A DNA stretch of 64,000 nt. Origin: Euonymus europaeus (taxonomy: Eukaryota > Streptophyta > Magnoliopsida > Celastrales > Celastraceae). Below the pieces are notes generated by a model, which saw only the letters and a program-made list of their open reading frames with translations, made no database searches and had not been told where the DNA came from. The position numbers were made by a program, and so were the translations under genes. The stretch spans positions 22,333,001-22,397,000 of the forward strand of contig OY756962.1 in NCBI GenBank assembly GCA_963580455.1. Reading direction: 5' to 3'. Positions 21,137 through 34,013 of the stretch are shown here, in pieces (within the stretch, counting starts at the first letter, position 1; each line of letters starts with the position of its first letter).

Positions 21137-21680
21137 ATATGATTTTGTGAATGTTTGTAAATATTGTTCAATTTGTGCCTTAGCTACGATGAAAAGAAAA
21201 ACATTAGGTCTTAGTGAAACCAAAAGTTAGGCTCCCTTTGATCTTATTCATGTTGATATCTGAGGCCCAAATGGTGTTGTATTTGTGGATGGTTTCAAGT
21301 AGTTTACAACAATTGTTGATGACTTTCCAAGAGCAACTTGCGTGATTTTGATGAAATCCAAATCAGAAGTAAGGAATCGCATTGAGTACTTTAACAATTA
21401 TGTTAAAACACAATTCAATAGACAAATCAAAATCCTTAGGTCTAATAATGGTTTAGGGTTCCTCGTGAATGATTTTATAATAAGGAAGGAATTGTTCATC
21501 AAAAAAGTTGCCCATATACTCAACAGAAGTGTAGTTGAGAGAAAGCATTGACACATTCTCAATGTGAGTAGATCCATTAAGCTACAATCTGAAAAGGGAA
21601 AAATACTAGCTTCTAGGACCTTAGTTAAGAAAAGTCCTTTTCACATACTCTATGATAAGAAAGTAAGAAATTAGATTATA
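21137..21680 (+). pseudogene. Ty1/copia integrase relic (right part)
   Basis: The plus strand encodes a broken copia integrase: CSICALATMKRKTLGLSE, then APFDLIHVDI, then a stop, then GPNGVVFVDGFK, FTTIVDDFPRATCVILMKSK and IKILRSNNGLGF, ending near SPFHILYDKK. Stops interrupt it at several places. The short open stretch 21342-21551 is part of it. RT and RNase H do not follow, so the element is also truncated at its 3' end. It continues the relic at 1810-2991 across the Ogre-like insertion. Confidence 0.78.
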
Positions 21681-24197
21681 ATTTTGGCAAAAATTCATTA
21701 AAAAAAGGGAAAAATAATCATAATTACAACAGCAAAGCAAGATTTTAAAAATGAAGACTGACCTTCAAAGCTAGAGATTAGCACAATTTGTCAGAAGTAA
21801 AACTCCAAAGGCTGCATAATCACAATAAACAACATGGCAATCAGTACTAGGACTTCGTAATCAAGGACATCACAACAACTCATAAAAACTTTAAAAAAAA
21901 AACAATTCAACATCAGATCACTACATTGAGACAAATTAAACCAAATCCAAAATAGGAAAACTGAAGAGGCAACTAAAAGACAATTAAACTACAGACCTGG
22001 CTGTTTTGTCGGCCTGAAGATTACTCAAAATCAGCTACCCAACAGTCAGGTGTTACCGAGAAAGAAGTGGTGAGAGAGAGTGAAAAGAAATCCAAATTAA
22101 CAATACGACATTCATGCACTGGAGAGGACCACACAGCTTCGAAAATGGAGAAATCTTTATAAAAAAACTGAGACCAAAAGACCAAATCTCAGATACAAAA
22201 GGATATAGGACATGAATTCAAAGATAATAGAAATCACACAGCATCGATGACCTTACCATATCCCACTTCTTACCCTCTATCTACCAATATCATGCACAAA
22301 AATTAAGGGTTTACCAGGCATGCATGGGTTTCAACTTCAGGTACTGCTGGTGCATATTTGGTATCTCCTGGCTCAGCTAATCTATTTACGAATTGAGCCA
22401 TTCCTGACCAAAAAAAAAAAATATTTGATATTTGATATAAGTCTAAAAAAAAGGTCAAACGGGAAGATACTATACAAAAACTTAGAAAAAGAGTTTGAAG
22501 AGATTGCTCGATAAAAAAGAAAGGCCAATAGGCTAAAAAACACTAATGCATTAGCAAAGCAAATGGCTTCATGGAGGATGTCTATCATCCAATTGAAGGT
22601 ACATGCCAGAGTGTTGTGGTTTTCGCATACAAAAAAAGGTAGGGCTTTGGATCTAAACTAAATCCACAACATAACAGTTCCCAAACAATGTGAAAATTGA
22701 ATCGAGAAGCAAGTTAAATCACACACAAAAAAAAAATTGTAATAACAGCATATATATACATACATATATATATATAGATGAAGGCTCGTGATAGAATTTA
22801 ATTAGACACAAAAGAGATACAACATACTATAGTTGAAACAAAATGGAGAGGGTAAAATTTGTAACTTGTTTAAGAAATGGTATGAATTACGGATAAATCC
22901 TCACCTTATCTGAAGAAGATAATTACTTGTTTAATCATACAAATGGAAAGCTTTTCATCAAAAACAAAATAAAAAATAAAAAATAATAATAAAAAAAAAG
23001 ATCTAAGCAACAAACACTCGTAAATGATGAAGCATTCAAGTCTCCGAAGGAAGAAATAGCCTAAAGTAAACACATAGCTTCAAATTCATCATCATAAAGC
23101 ATAAGCACAAGAAAAACATGAGATTAGACAGATGAAGCATTTTTAGGACTAAACTCAAGAAAGGAGCCTAAATCATATCATGGATAATCGTCAAAATGGA
23201 ACACGTGCGGCAGATACTTGAAATTTATCATTTGACACTGCTAGGCCACCACCAAGCATCACAAAACTGCAACAAAAAGGCTAAGAACCTGAACTTCAAC
23301 CCGATGAAGCACTTTGATGACTATAATCAAGAAATATTAATCTCAGATTTTTTTGACAAAGCGGCAGTGTGCGCGAAGTGAAAAGTGAAAGAAAATTAAG
23401 AACGAAAATTCCTAAACTTTAATTTTAATTTTGAACAAAAAATCTTACGAATAATTTAAAATAATTTACAAAAAAAATAAGAAAAAATTCATAAAATTTT
23501 ACTAACCAATATTAATTTCTAAACCCAAAATTCTAAATATTAAATTATAATCTCGTAAATCCTAAAGCATTAAATCCTAAACACTAAACTCTATAATCTA
23601 CTTGTCATTAAATAAGCTAAAGCATTAAATTTGTCTTTATTAGGGCCAAGATTCAAAAATGGAATAAAAAATTCATATAAATGACTTATCAACAAAAAAA
23701 AATCTAAAAATAAATTAATAAATTAATATTATTAGACATATTTTTTAAAATATCCAACATGACCCACCTACATGTCATACACATGGATTTGGATTTATTT
23801 TTTTTGGGCTTCATACCATTTTCCCATATTTAAACTATGATTTAACGTGATTTTGAAGGAATTGTGGCCAATTTTAACTTCAAAAATTGTAACCCCTTCC
23901 CCCATGACATGAATCCAACTTATTACAGCCGGAAATTCCTCCACTAGAATTCCACTCTCAAAACCTTGGACATTACCATAATTCCACTCTCAAGATTTGG
24001 GACATTGATAACATAATTCCGTTTGACTGAGGATTTTTGCACTCCAATAATTACCGGACCCACCCAAAAGAAAAAAGGGGAGCTCATAGCACCCCAAATC
24101 GGTCTAAGCCCATAAACCCTATCTCCCTACCTTTTCGTCTTAGTTTCTTCTTGCGCTATCCCTTTCTCCTTCTCCAAACGAATAATTTTTCATTGTC
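21681..24197. other. AT-rich intergenic stretch without recognised genes
   Basis: About 2.5 kb of AT-rich DNA with poly-A runs and an (AT) microsatellite near 22750-22775. Short open frames here show no family motifs. Confidence 0.5.
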
Positions 24198-24880
24198 GTG
24201 AAAGAAATAGATGATGACGATATATTCAGTGAAGAAATAACCGGCGACAACGTAGCTGACATTGACCCGGACTTTGGCGACGACTCGTCTGACGTTGACC
24301 TAAACTTTGGCGACTTTACTGACGAGGCATGGAGTGAACATTCTGGAGAGTTACCTATTCAAGCCTCTGTGGTTTCTATTTTGCGTGTTCGTTAGGGTTT
24401 ATTTCCCCATATTTATTTTGCATGCCGTGATGGTGCAGGCACATGGCATTATCTCTGAAGTTCATACACCATGTTCAAGTACTAAAGAGCTCATGATGAG
24501 TGTCCAATGCTATGATACATTTGTAGATAGTAAAAATTGGCTAGTTATGCCATACATGGGCAATGTAATAGCAAGTTGTTACAATGTGGTGGTTTTGTTA
24601 ATTTCCAATCAACAATGCTTGACTTTTTTCCCTTTAAGAAGTGATGCACCAGTGGAGACAGCAAAAGTGAACAAGATGCTGGTATTTGGGTACTTAAATG
24701 GGAGTCATTTTGTGCGGATGGAGATGCTACCAGATTCTTTAATCAGTTGTCAAAGCAGTGGTCTAATTATCATCAAGCAAATGCATCTGGATGGCCAAAT
24801 CTTTTTTGCTTCAAGAATGGCAAGATTCACTGAACTAACCTCACACAACAACTGCAATACAACCACTGTTGATTAGTGGA
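24198..24880 (+). pseudogene. Relic resembling an OTU-like/MULE-associated protein
   Basis: The stretch around 24440-24830 encodes KNWLVMPYMGNVIASCYN, then QQCLTFFPLRSDAP and YLNGSHFVRMEMLPDS. After a frameshift near 24740 it continues QWSNYHQANASGWPNLF, then a stop. This pattern resembles the OTU-like domain carried by some plant MULE/FAR1-type transposon proteins, in which a W..LP..G..IA..YNV motif precedes FFPLR and a later H-F-V motif. An acidic short frame (24198-24395) lies just upstream in another frame. The domain start is missing and the frame is broken, so it is a relic. The assignment is from motif memory. Confidence 0.5.
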
Positions 24881-25274
24881 TTAGATGACTGATTGAAATG
24901 TATGGAGTTGTTGTTGATTTCAATGATTTTGATGTATGGTATTGCTGCTGAGCTACTATCCTACTTCAACCTTGAGACTTTTGCAGCTGATTAATGTATT
25001 TTAATGTATGTAGTTGCTGCTTATTAATGTATTTTGATGGATTAGTGTATGATCTTATGGATTTTGATGTATGGAACTGATGATTAATGTATTTTGATGG
25101 ATGAATATATGTTGAATGGATTAAAAACAACAACTCTGTTATTTGTTTCTCTTCTGGATTGGCCAATGGGGTGTCATTGGTTTTATTTGAAAAATTGGAA
25201 CTGTGGTGTATTTAGAATCCATCTATTTTTAATTGAAGTTTTGATAGTAATAGGGTGAAACCGATAATTGTTAA
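24881..25274. repeat. Degenerate short repeats (ATTAATGTATTTTGATGGAT type)
   Basis: Between 24900 and 25125 a motif near TTAATGTATTTTGATG recurs about five times with variation, interleaved with TGTATGGA. It looks like a decayed minisatellite next to the transposon relic. Confidence 0.5.
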
Positions 25275-25547
25275 GGTGCAAAAAGCCCCATCCATTCTGT
25301 TTTCCTCGACCGAACACGCTTATCATTTGGAAATGGGTTCTTCCAGGGACCAAAAGAACCTCCACTTGAGGCTGCATCGACTTGTCCTGGTATTTATGGA
25401 AATGGGTCTTACCCTGGTTATGCTGGTGAATTGTTGGTGGATCAAACGAGTGGTGCAAGCTATAATGCTTATGGTGTTAAGGGAAGGGAGTACTTGCTTC
25501 CTGCTCTATTTGACCCAATAACCTCTGCCTGCTCCACTTTGGTCTAA
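25275..25547 (+). pseudogene. Unidentified coding fragment (90 codons)
   Basis: A frame open from a stop at 25272 to TAA at 25545-25547 encodes a coding-looking peptide. It contains SFGNGFFQGPKEPPLE, GIYGNGSYPGYAGELLVDQT and LLPALFDPITSACSTLV. It has no ATG at its start and looks like the last exon of a protein-coding gene. I cannot name the family. It lies about 400 bp from the MULE-like relic, so it may be a captured or stranded gene fragment, or the 3' exon of a lost gene. Confidence 0.4.
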
Positions 25548-26301
25548 AGAAAGTTATCGATGATTCATGTACTAATGCATAAACTATGTATGATAGTAAT
25601 ATAAATTATTTGATTTGCTTATTCATTCATTAACTATAACGGATAATGAGAACACATAATTTTCTTTATACTTCCAATTAAGTAGGTTTTTTTTTGTGTG
25701 CCAATCCAACCGACGCTACTGAACATAGGGAGGAGGAGAAAGTTCATGGTGGTCGTGAGTAGCGCCCATGATTTTTTAAAGGACTATTTATTAGAAACGA
25801 CCGGTTTAAGAAATATAAACGTTGTTTGAATCATAACTTTTATTTTTAAAGTAAAAAAAAAAAGAGTGTGCAAGTTAAACTCCGCACGAGAAAATGTGAT
25901 AATGTTAATAAATCGTACAACAGGTTTTATTTATAATTACAGTAACTTTCATATCATATTGTGTCAATAAATTTGATCATATCTATCATAGAAATTATGT
26001 GATCTTGTCTCCTTACCTACGGAGATTTTTTGGACTTTAAAAATAAAAATTTCTTGTAATTCAAAATATCCTCAGTTGGGCGTTGACACTTGACAGTCAT
26101 GCTCGTAGGCCCAATGTGTGTACTTCCACACTGGGCTTAACTAATTGGATGAGAAAGTCAAAGCTATAGGCCCAATTGGAATTTGACTTTCCGGTTCATC
26201 CTGCAGCTGGCAGCGTCTTCATTTTTCCCTTTCGTCTTTGTTATCGAAGCTAACTCATCACCGTTTCTCGTCTTGCACTACAAACTTCTCAACAGGGAAA
26301 T

Positions 26302-28821
26302 ATGGAATCCGAAGACCACAATCACGACGATAACTCTGCAAAATCTCCGATCTCCTCCTCCACCGGTGCTTGCTTCAAATGTGGCGGACCCACTGCCATC
26401 GCGCCACCTCCAACATCATGGTCGGGAATCTCTCCGCCTCCAACCTATCGCCCTATTCGCGCCCCCGCCGTGAACCTTCCAGATGCTCATTCCCAACAAC
26501 AAGCTATAATCCTTGCTCCTGTCCCTCAGTCCCAAAAGGTAAATTTAGTATCTCCTCCTTACGAGTTCCAAGTTCCCTCCAAGAAAATCCGGTCTCCCGA
26601 TGATATACGCCGTTTCAACGATTCCGATTCGGGAAAGAACTTCATCGGCTTCGTTGTCTCTCTCTCTGAATCCATCCGCAGCCACAAACTCTCCGATCCC
26701 TGTCACGAGTCGATGGTTACCAAAACAATCGTTTCCATCCTCGAAACCCTAATTCAATGGGTTGACGAGATCCCTCCCGTCGAACAAATGGCCCGCTATG
26801 GTAACGTGTCTTATAGGACCTGGCATAATCGTCTGGTTGAGAAAAGTGACTCTCTAATGCTAGAATTCCTTCCGGATGATCTCAAATCGGTAGCGATTGA
26901 GATTGTCCCCTATTTCAGTGACAGTTTCGGGAATTCGAGCCGGATTGATTACGGCACTGGCCACGAGACGAATTTCGTGGCGTGGCTGTATTGCTTGGCT
27001 AGAACTGGAATCATTAAGGAGGACGATTATCACGCTGTGGTGGCTAGGGTTTTCAGTAAGTATCTTGAATTGATGAGGAAGTTACAGTTAGTTTACAACT
27101 TGGAACCAGCGGGTTCTCATGGTGTGTGGGGGCTTGATGATTACCATTTCTTGCCTTTTATTTTCGGCTCATCACAGCTGATCGATCACAAGTATATGAA
27201 ACCCAAGTCCATTCATAATGATGACATTTTAGAGAATTTCTCTAATGAGTATATGTATCTCTCGTGCATTGCCTTTGTAAAGAAGGTGAAGAAGGGCCTG
27301 TTTGCGGAGCACTCCCCCTTTTTGGATGATATCAGTGGAGTGCCTAATTGGAAAAAGGTGAATAGTGGGTTGCTTAAGATGTATAAGGCAGAGGTTTTGG
27401 AGAAGGTACCCATTATGCAGCATTTTCTATTTGGCTGGCTGATCAAATGGTATGTACTTTCTTTTATATGAGTTGAACAATGTAATCATCCCCTTTCAAG
27501 TGTTTTGTTGTGGTAATTTTTGCTGTTGCAGTGTTGCTTTTTTTTCTTTTCCCATGTTAACCACACGTATGCTGCTAGTCACAATTGGATATGATAACAT
27601 GAGTGCCCATTATTCATGGAGCTCAATGCTAAATAGGGACTAAGTTGTCTGTAATATGCGTAATTTGATTTTTGTGATGTGGGAAAGAAATGGAAATCAA
27701 GAGACTGGGTTTTTTCTTGTTATCTTGGACCTGAAGAGCATGTATGGATTCTCATTACCCTTGCACAAGGTGCAAATTCAATTCTCCCGTCGCTCAAAAA
27801 TTAAGAATACAAGTTTATCCATGGCTTATTAAAAAAAGGGGCATGTCTGGATTGCTGCTCATGGTAGAATTAATTGTGTATATATGTTTATTCACTTATT
27901 GCTGTTCAATGAACTGTAGTGTTCTTAGACTGTAAAAGCACCCTTTTCTATATGTTCCTGTTTTATTTATCTTCTTTTGGATGTCCTCATAGATAACATA
28001 TCTGCCTGTTCAACGTAATGGAACATTGAAAGATGGTTCCAGATTGCTGTCTACGAATAAAAATTGTTTTAGGCGAAATTATTTTACCTCAAGATGACTC
28101 AACTAGGATTTTATTCTCATTATGATACATATTGTAGGAGCAAGTTAGCTGCATCAAGACAACTCCCATGTCTGAAATTAGCAATTTGATTTGCCCCTCG
28201 TGGTTTTCCAAACGTTATATGTTATACTTGTTCACACGTCCTGTCATAGGATGACCTTATTATCTACTCTTGCTTTACATAGAATTTAATAAGACCTCAA
28301 AAGTCGAATGTTTGTTGTCCAGACATTATGAGACCATAGGAGTCCATTTCTGCAACCACAGTGCTCCCAAGATGAAGGGCTGTGGTCCTGGGCAAACATG
28401 ATTGGAATCAAACAAACTTTCACTTCAGTTGTATCTTGGATTTTGCCATTTGATGCTTTGTTCCTTAAGCGGCTCCATATAGAAATGACGTCACTATCGG
28501 ACATGCTTGCCTGATTAGTGATTACTGACTAAGTGTACTTGACAACATTCTTTGTCTTTTTATGCCTTTTGCTTGACCTAGAGCTTTTCAATCCTGCAAT
28601 TTTGATAAGGAACGTGCTAAACTAATCAATAGTCTCTTAAACTGGTGCTTGTGTTCGATGTTGTTTGCTTGTTATCATTCCTATTGAACCATGCTCACAT
28701 ACACAGACTTCTAGCTAATGCTATGGTAGATTGATGGAGGCTTTTTCTTAAGTGCGATGGTGATATTTTCATCAGTTATTAATTCGTTTCTTGCTGCTTT
28801 CTTTTCCTCAGGGACCAGTAG
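26302..28821 (+). CDS. PTPA: PP2A phosphatase activator (PTPA family)
   Basis: The protein is a peptidyl-prolyl isomerase-type activator that remodels protein phosphatase 2A. The long first exon (26302-27449) gives nearly the whole protein. Residues 1-80 form a plant-type proline-rich leader. The PTPA domain from about 90 has HESMVTKTIVSILETL, YGNVSYRTWHNRL, GLDDYHFLPFIFGSSQL and the C-terminal EVLEKVPIMQHFLFG. The exon ends at TG/GTATGT. I infer a 1362-bp intron (27450-28811) and a 10-base last exon (28812-28821) after TTTTCCTCAG, which completes Trp and adds Asp, Gln and a TAG stop. That gives 385 aa, near the usual plant length. Without splicing the frame reads YVLSFI and stops. The next gene downstream, the FBW2-like gene, is also its neighbour in Arabidopsis from memory. 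Confidence 0.88.
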
Positions 28822-31800
28822 TTTGTTTGTTTTATCAACCACCACAACCTATGGGGATGAATCTCCTCAGCTATTACAGGAGCTGGATTCTATAGTATAA
28901 TTGTGCATCTTTTTGTCTTCTTACCATGCTAAATCGTGACGCAGATATAGTATTGAAGTTGCTGCTGTCCATTTTGTTTTTAGCCGTATATTGCATTTGA
29001 TGAAATTCCTAATGTAGTCTGCTGGGTTTGTTTTTTTTTTAATCAAAATAAACGCTTCTAATAGATGGATAATAATGTAGTCTGCTGGGTTATTTAATTG
29101 AAGTAGATATTATGTCACTGTTATATGTATCTGATTGTAGAGCATAAATTAGACAATTCCGTTCAAAAGTTACTGCTGCTTTTGGATTTGGAAGGTGATA
29201 AGGTAATGTGGCAGTCACTTTGTTACTATAAAAAGAGCATGTGAACAATGTATCTAATCTCTACCAATGTGCAAAAGAGGAAAAGTTGCACATTGGCAAT
29301 TTGGCATATCTGAGGGCTTTCTAGTGGTACAATGGTTTTTTCTTTTTATATTTTGGCAAAAAAAAAAGGTGATGGGCTGAGTGTAGATTTACATGCAAGT
29401 TTGTAGATTGAGTTCAGATTAGAAGAGTGAACCTGTGGAATTCCTTTGAGTAACAATTGAGGTTCATTACCTTGCAATTCCAAGTAATTTGCTGGTGGTT
29501 CTTTCTCACTGTAGGCTTTATTACTGATGTTTACTGCCTCTCTGGTTACTTCATTATTTGAATGGATGTTTAGAAAAAACTGTTCTACCATTTTGTCTGG
29601 GTTGCCTGCAACATTACAGAAATTTTAAACTGTCCTAAACCTCAAAATTCAAAACCATAAACTCTAAACCTTAAAGACTAATATTGAAAAAGATTGTGAT
29701 CTTATATCTAAGAAGAATTTAATTTTCATTATGTCTCATTATGTCTCCAAATATGATCTCCAATCTCATATACATCCTAGAGCTAACACGAAGAAAGAAA
29801 AATAAGAAAATGTTAGTGGATGTGTGATGGTCGTGGACAATAGCAGTTGTGAAGATGGAGGGAGGGGAGATGTCTTCTATTCAAATATTTTTTAGATTTA
29901 TGTCTATTGATGAAGAATGATAAATATGAAATTATATAAAATATTAATTTTTAAAAGGTGCACTCATGTGAAAAATAAATACTTATGCGGCAAAAAAAAT
30001 TTGTTGGACCTATGTCTTTAACTTTCATGAAGTATGCATTAATTTGTCATTTTTTTCTTTTTTTTTATTATGCCTATTGAATGTTCAAAATTTTTTTCTA
30101 AAGTTTTATTTTGTTTCAGACTGACCATTTTAAATTAACATATTGAAAAAACAAAATTATTTTGAAACTTTAAGTTATTCATCAACAACGTTTGACCAGT
30201 TAGTGATTAAAATAAAATAAAAAAATGGTGATCAAAAATTGATTTACCCCTATTAATAAGTCTTTAATGAAAGAGAGATCGTGAATTAATGGATGTAAAA
30301 TCTGCAAATTTAAGAGCGTCAACAACCCTAGTCAACAGTAGGAAGAATGATTTTGGGTTAAAAAAATTAAAAATGGGCACACATTAGAGCGAATTTCATG
30401 TAAACTAATGGATCTCAAATCTACAAATTTAATACTGGTTCCTCTGAAATCTTGCCAAAATGTTATATAAGAGTGTCCATTTACATCATAAGAGAGATTT
30501 AAGCGTGGGATTGGGTCGGGTAGTTTGGTTATCTGTTGATTATCAACCCGATCAGATCAATCGACTTTAGAAAAAGTCTAAAATCATTATTCGCCCGACT
30601 ATCGTGAGTCGGTTGTCAGTTGACAATCGATTTTGTAGGGTCAATTGTTGGAAATAACCGAATTTTTAAAAATCCTTTTTAACAACCGGTAATGACCAAT
30701 AATGGGTGGATAATGGCCGATAATGAGTTGGTAATTGTCTATAGGCCAATAATAGGCTAATACATTTGGATTCCTTTGACTCACTTTTCATTAATAGTCA
30801 GTTAGCTGATATTATTGGCCAACCAACAATTTACTATTTTGAAAATCGACATCCGACTCAATTTTTATGGGACAGATAAGATAATAACTGGCTGATAATG
30901 AACCGATAAAGGCTGATAAAACCCATCCAATCTCAGCATTGTCCCACAAGTTTTAATGTTTTTTTGTTGGTACCAATGAAACAGAGTAATGGGTTTGTAT
31001 AAAATCAATCTAAAAATCAGTTGTAGATTTCGTAACATCGGAACCTGATTCACATATCCACTCCACCAAGTCTGGTCAATTTGACCCATCATACTGCTCT
31101 AGATTTTTCACTCAGCCACCGACAGGTGTCAGTCTCTCTTCCTATACAATCTACATAAACATTTGATTACCCTTCTATTTTGTCATATGAAGTTTTTTCT
31201 TCTGTACTTGACACCTTTTAAATAATTAATCATGTAATTAATATTATTTTTTACTATAAAAATAATGTAATGTGTTTCCCCTAGTAATTAATATGACTAT
31301 TAAATACACTACTGACAGTAGCACAAAAAAAATAAAAACATACACAATTAATATAAGCAAATTATAAAATTGTACCGTATTTAAATTACTATCAAAAGCT
31401 CATATAATCGATTTCTTGTGATTTATTGATTGTCGTTGGATGAGGTTCGAGTGTAATCAGGTGTCATCTAAGAATATCCGATGATGACCGTATTTATATT
31501 TTTTTAATGTTTTTTATTATAATCTATTTATATAATGACTCAAATGTCTGCGTGCCTCAATTAGCTATTTTCGTATGAATAACTTAGTACAATCAGTGCA
31601 TATACTTAGGTATATTTATGCTACTGCATGTCATTTTGATAATAAAAATAATTTTAGATAATTAATTATATATAAAGAGTTATTTGGTATGAATTTTGTT
31701 TTTGTTTTTTTACAGAAATGCACGTGTGCCGTTTCTTTTTAGAGATTTTTCACGCATAGGATCGCTGTCGCCTCTTGGTTTTACACTCCCTGCATTGATT

Positions 31801-31850
31801 CTTCTGGTTAGGTGGGTGGATGTCTAGATTTGTAGCTTTCCTCCTTTCAC
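28822..31850. other. Intergenic region between PTPA and the F-box gene
   Basis: The first 150 bases are probably the PTPA 3' UTR. The rest is AT-rich. Between about 30490 and 30945 is a stretch with repeated words such as GGCCGATAATGAG and TGGCTGATAATGAACC. Its left and right ends look inverted (GGGATTGGGTCGGGTA against a minus-strand GAGATTGGATGGGTTTT), possibly a small decayed hAT-like non-autonomous element. No gene was recognised. Confidence 0.4.
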
Positions 31851-31859
31851 CTCTCCCCT

Positions 31860-32665
31860 TGTTTCATTTCTTTCTCTGTTTTTGTGGCGAATAAGACGCT
31901 CCTCTCTCTCCCAAACCCAGATCCCAAAAGCAAAAGCAACAACGGAAAGGCAAGAAAATCTGTGGAAAGAATCGAACTTCTGTTGTGTGTATGTAATTTT
32001 GCTTTCTTATTTTCCTCTGGCTTTTCATTGACTCAGCTTTCTCTGTTTTGACGTTTTGATGTTGAAGAAAATGGAGCACGAAAGCAGATAATTGAAGACT
32101 GTTTGCATGTTTTTGTCTTTGGTTTGGATTAGGTGAATGCTTGTTCTATTTGAGATAAGATCTTGTTCTCTTGGTTCTTTTGCCATTTTTGGCTCTGCAA
32201 ATCAAGATTAGTTTCCAACTGTCGAGCAATCTTGATGGATAATGTGCATGCAACTGATTTGCGGCTCTATGTTCTTCTTCTATTGAGTTTTGATTTCTTA
32301 ATTCCAGATCTTTAAATTACTTCTCTATGCTTGCAGATCTACAACGCTCTTCTCTGTGCTTAATCTTTGGCCCTATCTTCTCTATTTTGCCCTCTCAAAT
32401 TACTAATGCTCAGTGTTTCCTTAAGTTTAACTTGAATTTTGGCCTTTCTGTCTATATTGGAAATTAAATGTGGTGTCTTTCTTCTTGTTTCGGTAGTTTT
32501 TGATTTATTTTCTTGTTGATTGCTGTGTTTTCACTGTGAATTTCAGCTACAGAGTCTTACGAGACTCTTCCTTTCGCAGTCCATTTTTGTTCCACGCTTG
32601 CAGAAGATAATTGGCTGTGAAGTTATGTTATGATTTTGTCTATTTGATCATTTAAGGTCGATTAG
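31860..32665 (+). promoter_or_regulatory. 5' leader of the F-box gene, with probable leader intron
   Basis: A CT-rich leader (about 31860-31980) is followed by a donor-like GTGTATGTAATTTT near 31990. T-rich DNA then runs to an acceptor-like GTGAATTTCAG near 32546, before the coding ATG at 32666. A leader intron fits, but it is inferred from consensus only. Confidence 0.35.
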
Positions 32666-33880
32666 ATGGAAGAGTTCCGGCGCTGGGACGAGTTGATACC
32701 TGATGCGCTGGGCTTAATCTTCAGCAATCTTTCTCTGGAAGAGAAACTAACAGTGATTCCCAGGGTGTGCAAGTCATGGAACAAAGCGGTGTCTGGCCCA
32801 TATTGTTGGCAGGAGATAGACATTGAGGAATGGAGTTATCAATGCGAGCCTGATCACCTCGATCGCATGGTTCGCATGCTGGTCTCGAGAAGCTGTGGAT
32901 CCCTCCGGAAACTTTGTGTTTCTACCCTGCACAATGATGCAACTTTCTCCTTCATTGTTGAGCAGTAAGCTGAACATTGCATTCTTAATTTGCACTCATT
33001 TCGATTTATAAAATTGCTGTGGATCTGTGTGATGGATGATTAGTTCACTGCTTCAAACAGTTTGCAGATAAACTGTATGTTTTGAGTGCTGTTGATTGTA
33101 TGGTTTCCTTCAGCATATTTTGAGAATTGGGATGAAGATTACTGCCACAGTGCTAAATTTGATGCTAAACTCTATTGTGATGTGGGACTTTTTTTTCCCT
33201 TTCATTTTGCAAGTGCTGGTTCTCTTCAGACGTTGCAGCTGCCTAGAAGTGAGATAAGCGATTGTGTAGTCGAACAGATTGTGGGGAAGCTCTCTACTGT
33301 TACTTTCTTGGATGTAAGCTATTGTAGTAAAATTGGCGCTTGTGCTCTGGACGCCATTGGAAAGCACTGTAAATTGCTCGTGGGGCTGTGCCGAAACATG
33401 CACCCATTGGATTCAGCAGGCAGGCTTTCACAAGAGGATGAGGCTCTTGCCATTGCGACCAGTATGCCAAAGCTGAAGCACCTTGAAATGGCTTACAATC
33501 TTACCACTACAGAAAGTGTACTAAGGATCCTCTCAAGCTGCAAGGATCTTGAATTGTTGGATTTGAGAGGGTGCTGGGATGTAAAACTTGACGATAAGTT
33601 CCTCAAAGAAAAGTTCCCAAAGTTGAAAGTTTTGGGTCCTCATGTGGTGGACTACTATGACATCGACGAGTGGCAGTGGGATGATTCTTCGGAGTACTCG
33701 GATGCAGTGTCCGACTACTCCTGGGACTTTATAGCTGGTGAAATGGAGGAGGAGGATGATGATGATGACAGCTTTGATGGAATGTGGGATGATGAAGGCG
33801 GGCTGGAGGAGCTCGAACTGAGGTTCTATGAAGGAGCTCATGAAGATTCGGGAATGCATGGTTGGCCTCAATCTCCATAG
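32666..33880 (+). CDS. FBW2: F-box protein, FBW2-like (SCF ubiquitin ligase substrate receptor)
   Basis: Two exons, 32666-32964 and 33214-33880, are joined across a 249-bp GT-AG intron that splits a His codon, giving 321 aa. The N-terminal F-box (about residues 7-50, ELIPDALGLIFSNLSLEEK) would bind SKP1. Leucine-rich repeats follow (KLSTVTFLDVSYCSKIG, HLEMAYNLTTTESVL, LELLDLRGCWDVKLDDKF). The C-terminus is strongly acidic (EMEEEDDDDDSFDGMWDDE). Order and wording match Arabidopsis FBW2, an F-box protein reported to target AGO1 for degradation. The open frame seen at 33086 begins inside the intron and its first 43 codons are not coding. Confidence 0.92.
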
Positions 33881-33975
33881 GTTCTGTTTCCTCCCCAAAT
33901 TTATCAGGCTTCTTCATGTTACCTAGCAAGTAAAATGCTTCTGCTTTGCAACTTCTATATGCTCTATGACTCTGG

Positions 33976-33984
<9 letters not shown>

Positions 33985-34013
<29 letters not shown>
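33985..34013. repeat. (AT)n microsatellite
   Basis: A run of about 12-13 AT units lies just downstream of the F-box gene, after three CATA units. It is a plain simple repeat. Confidence 0.9.

Noticed and set aside
22320..22588. Short frames on both strands
   Set aside because: AT-rich, low-complexity translations with no motif and no splice context.
29346..29591. An 81-codon minus-strand frame
   Set aside because: It looks weakly coding but has no recognised family, no neighbouring exons and no conserved motif. It is left as chance or a decayed fragment.
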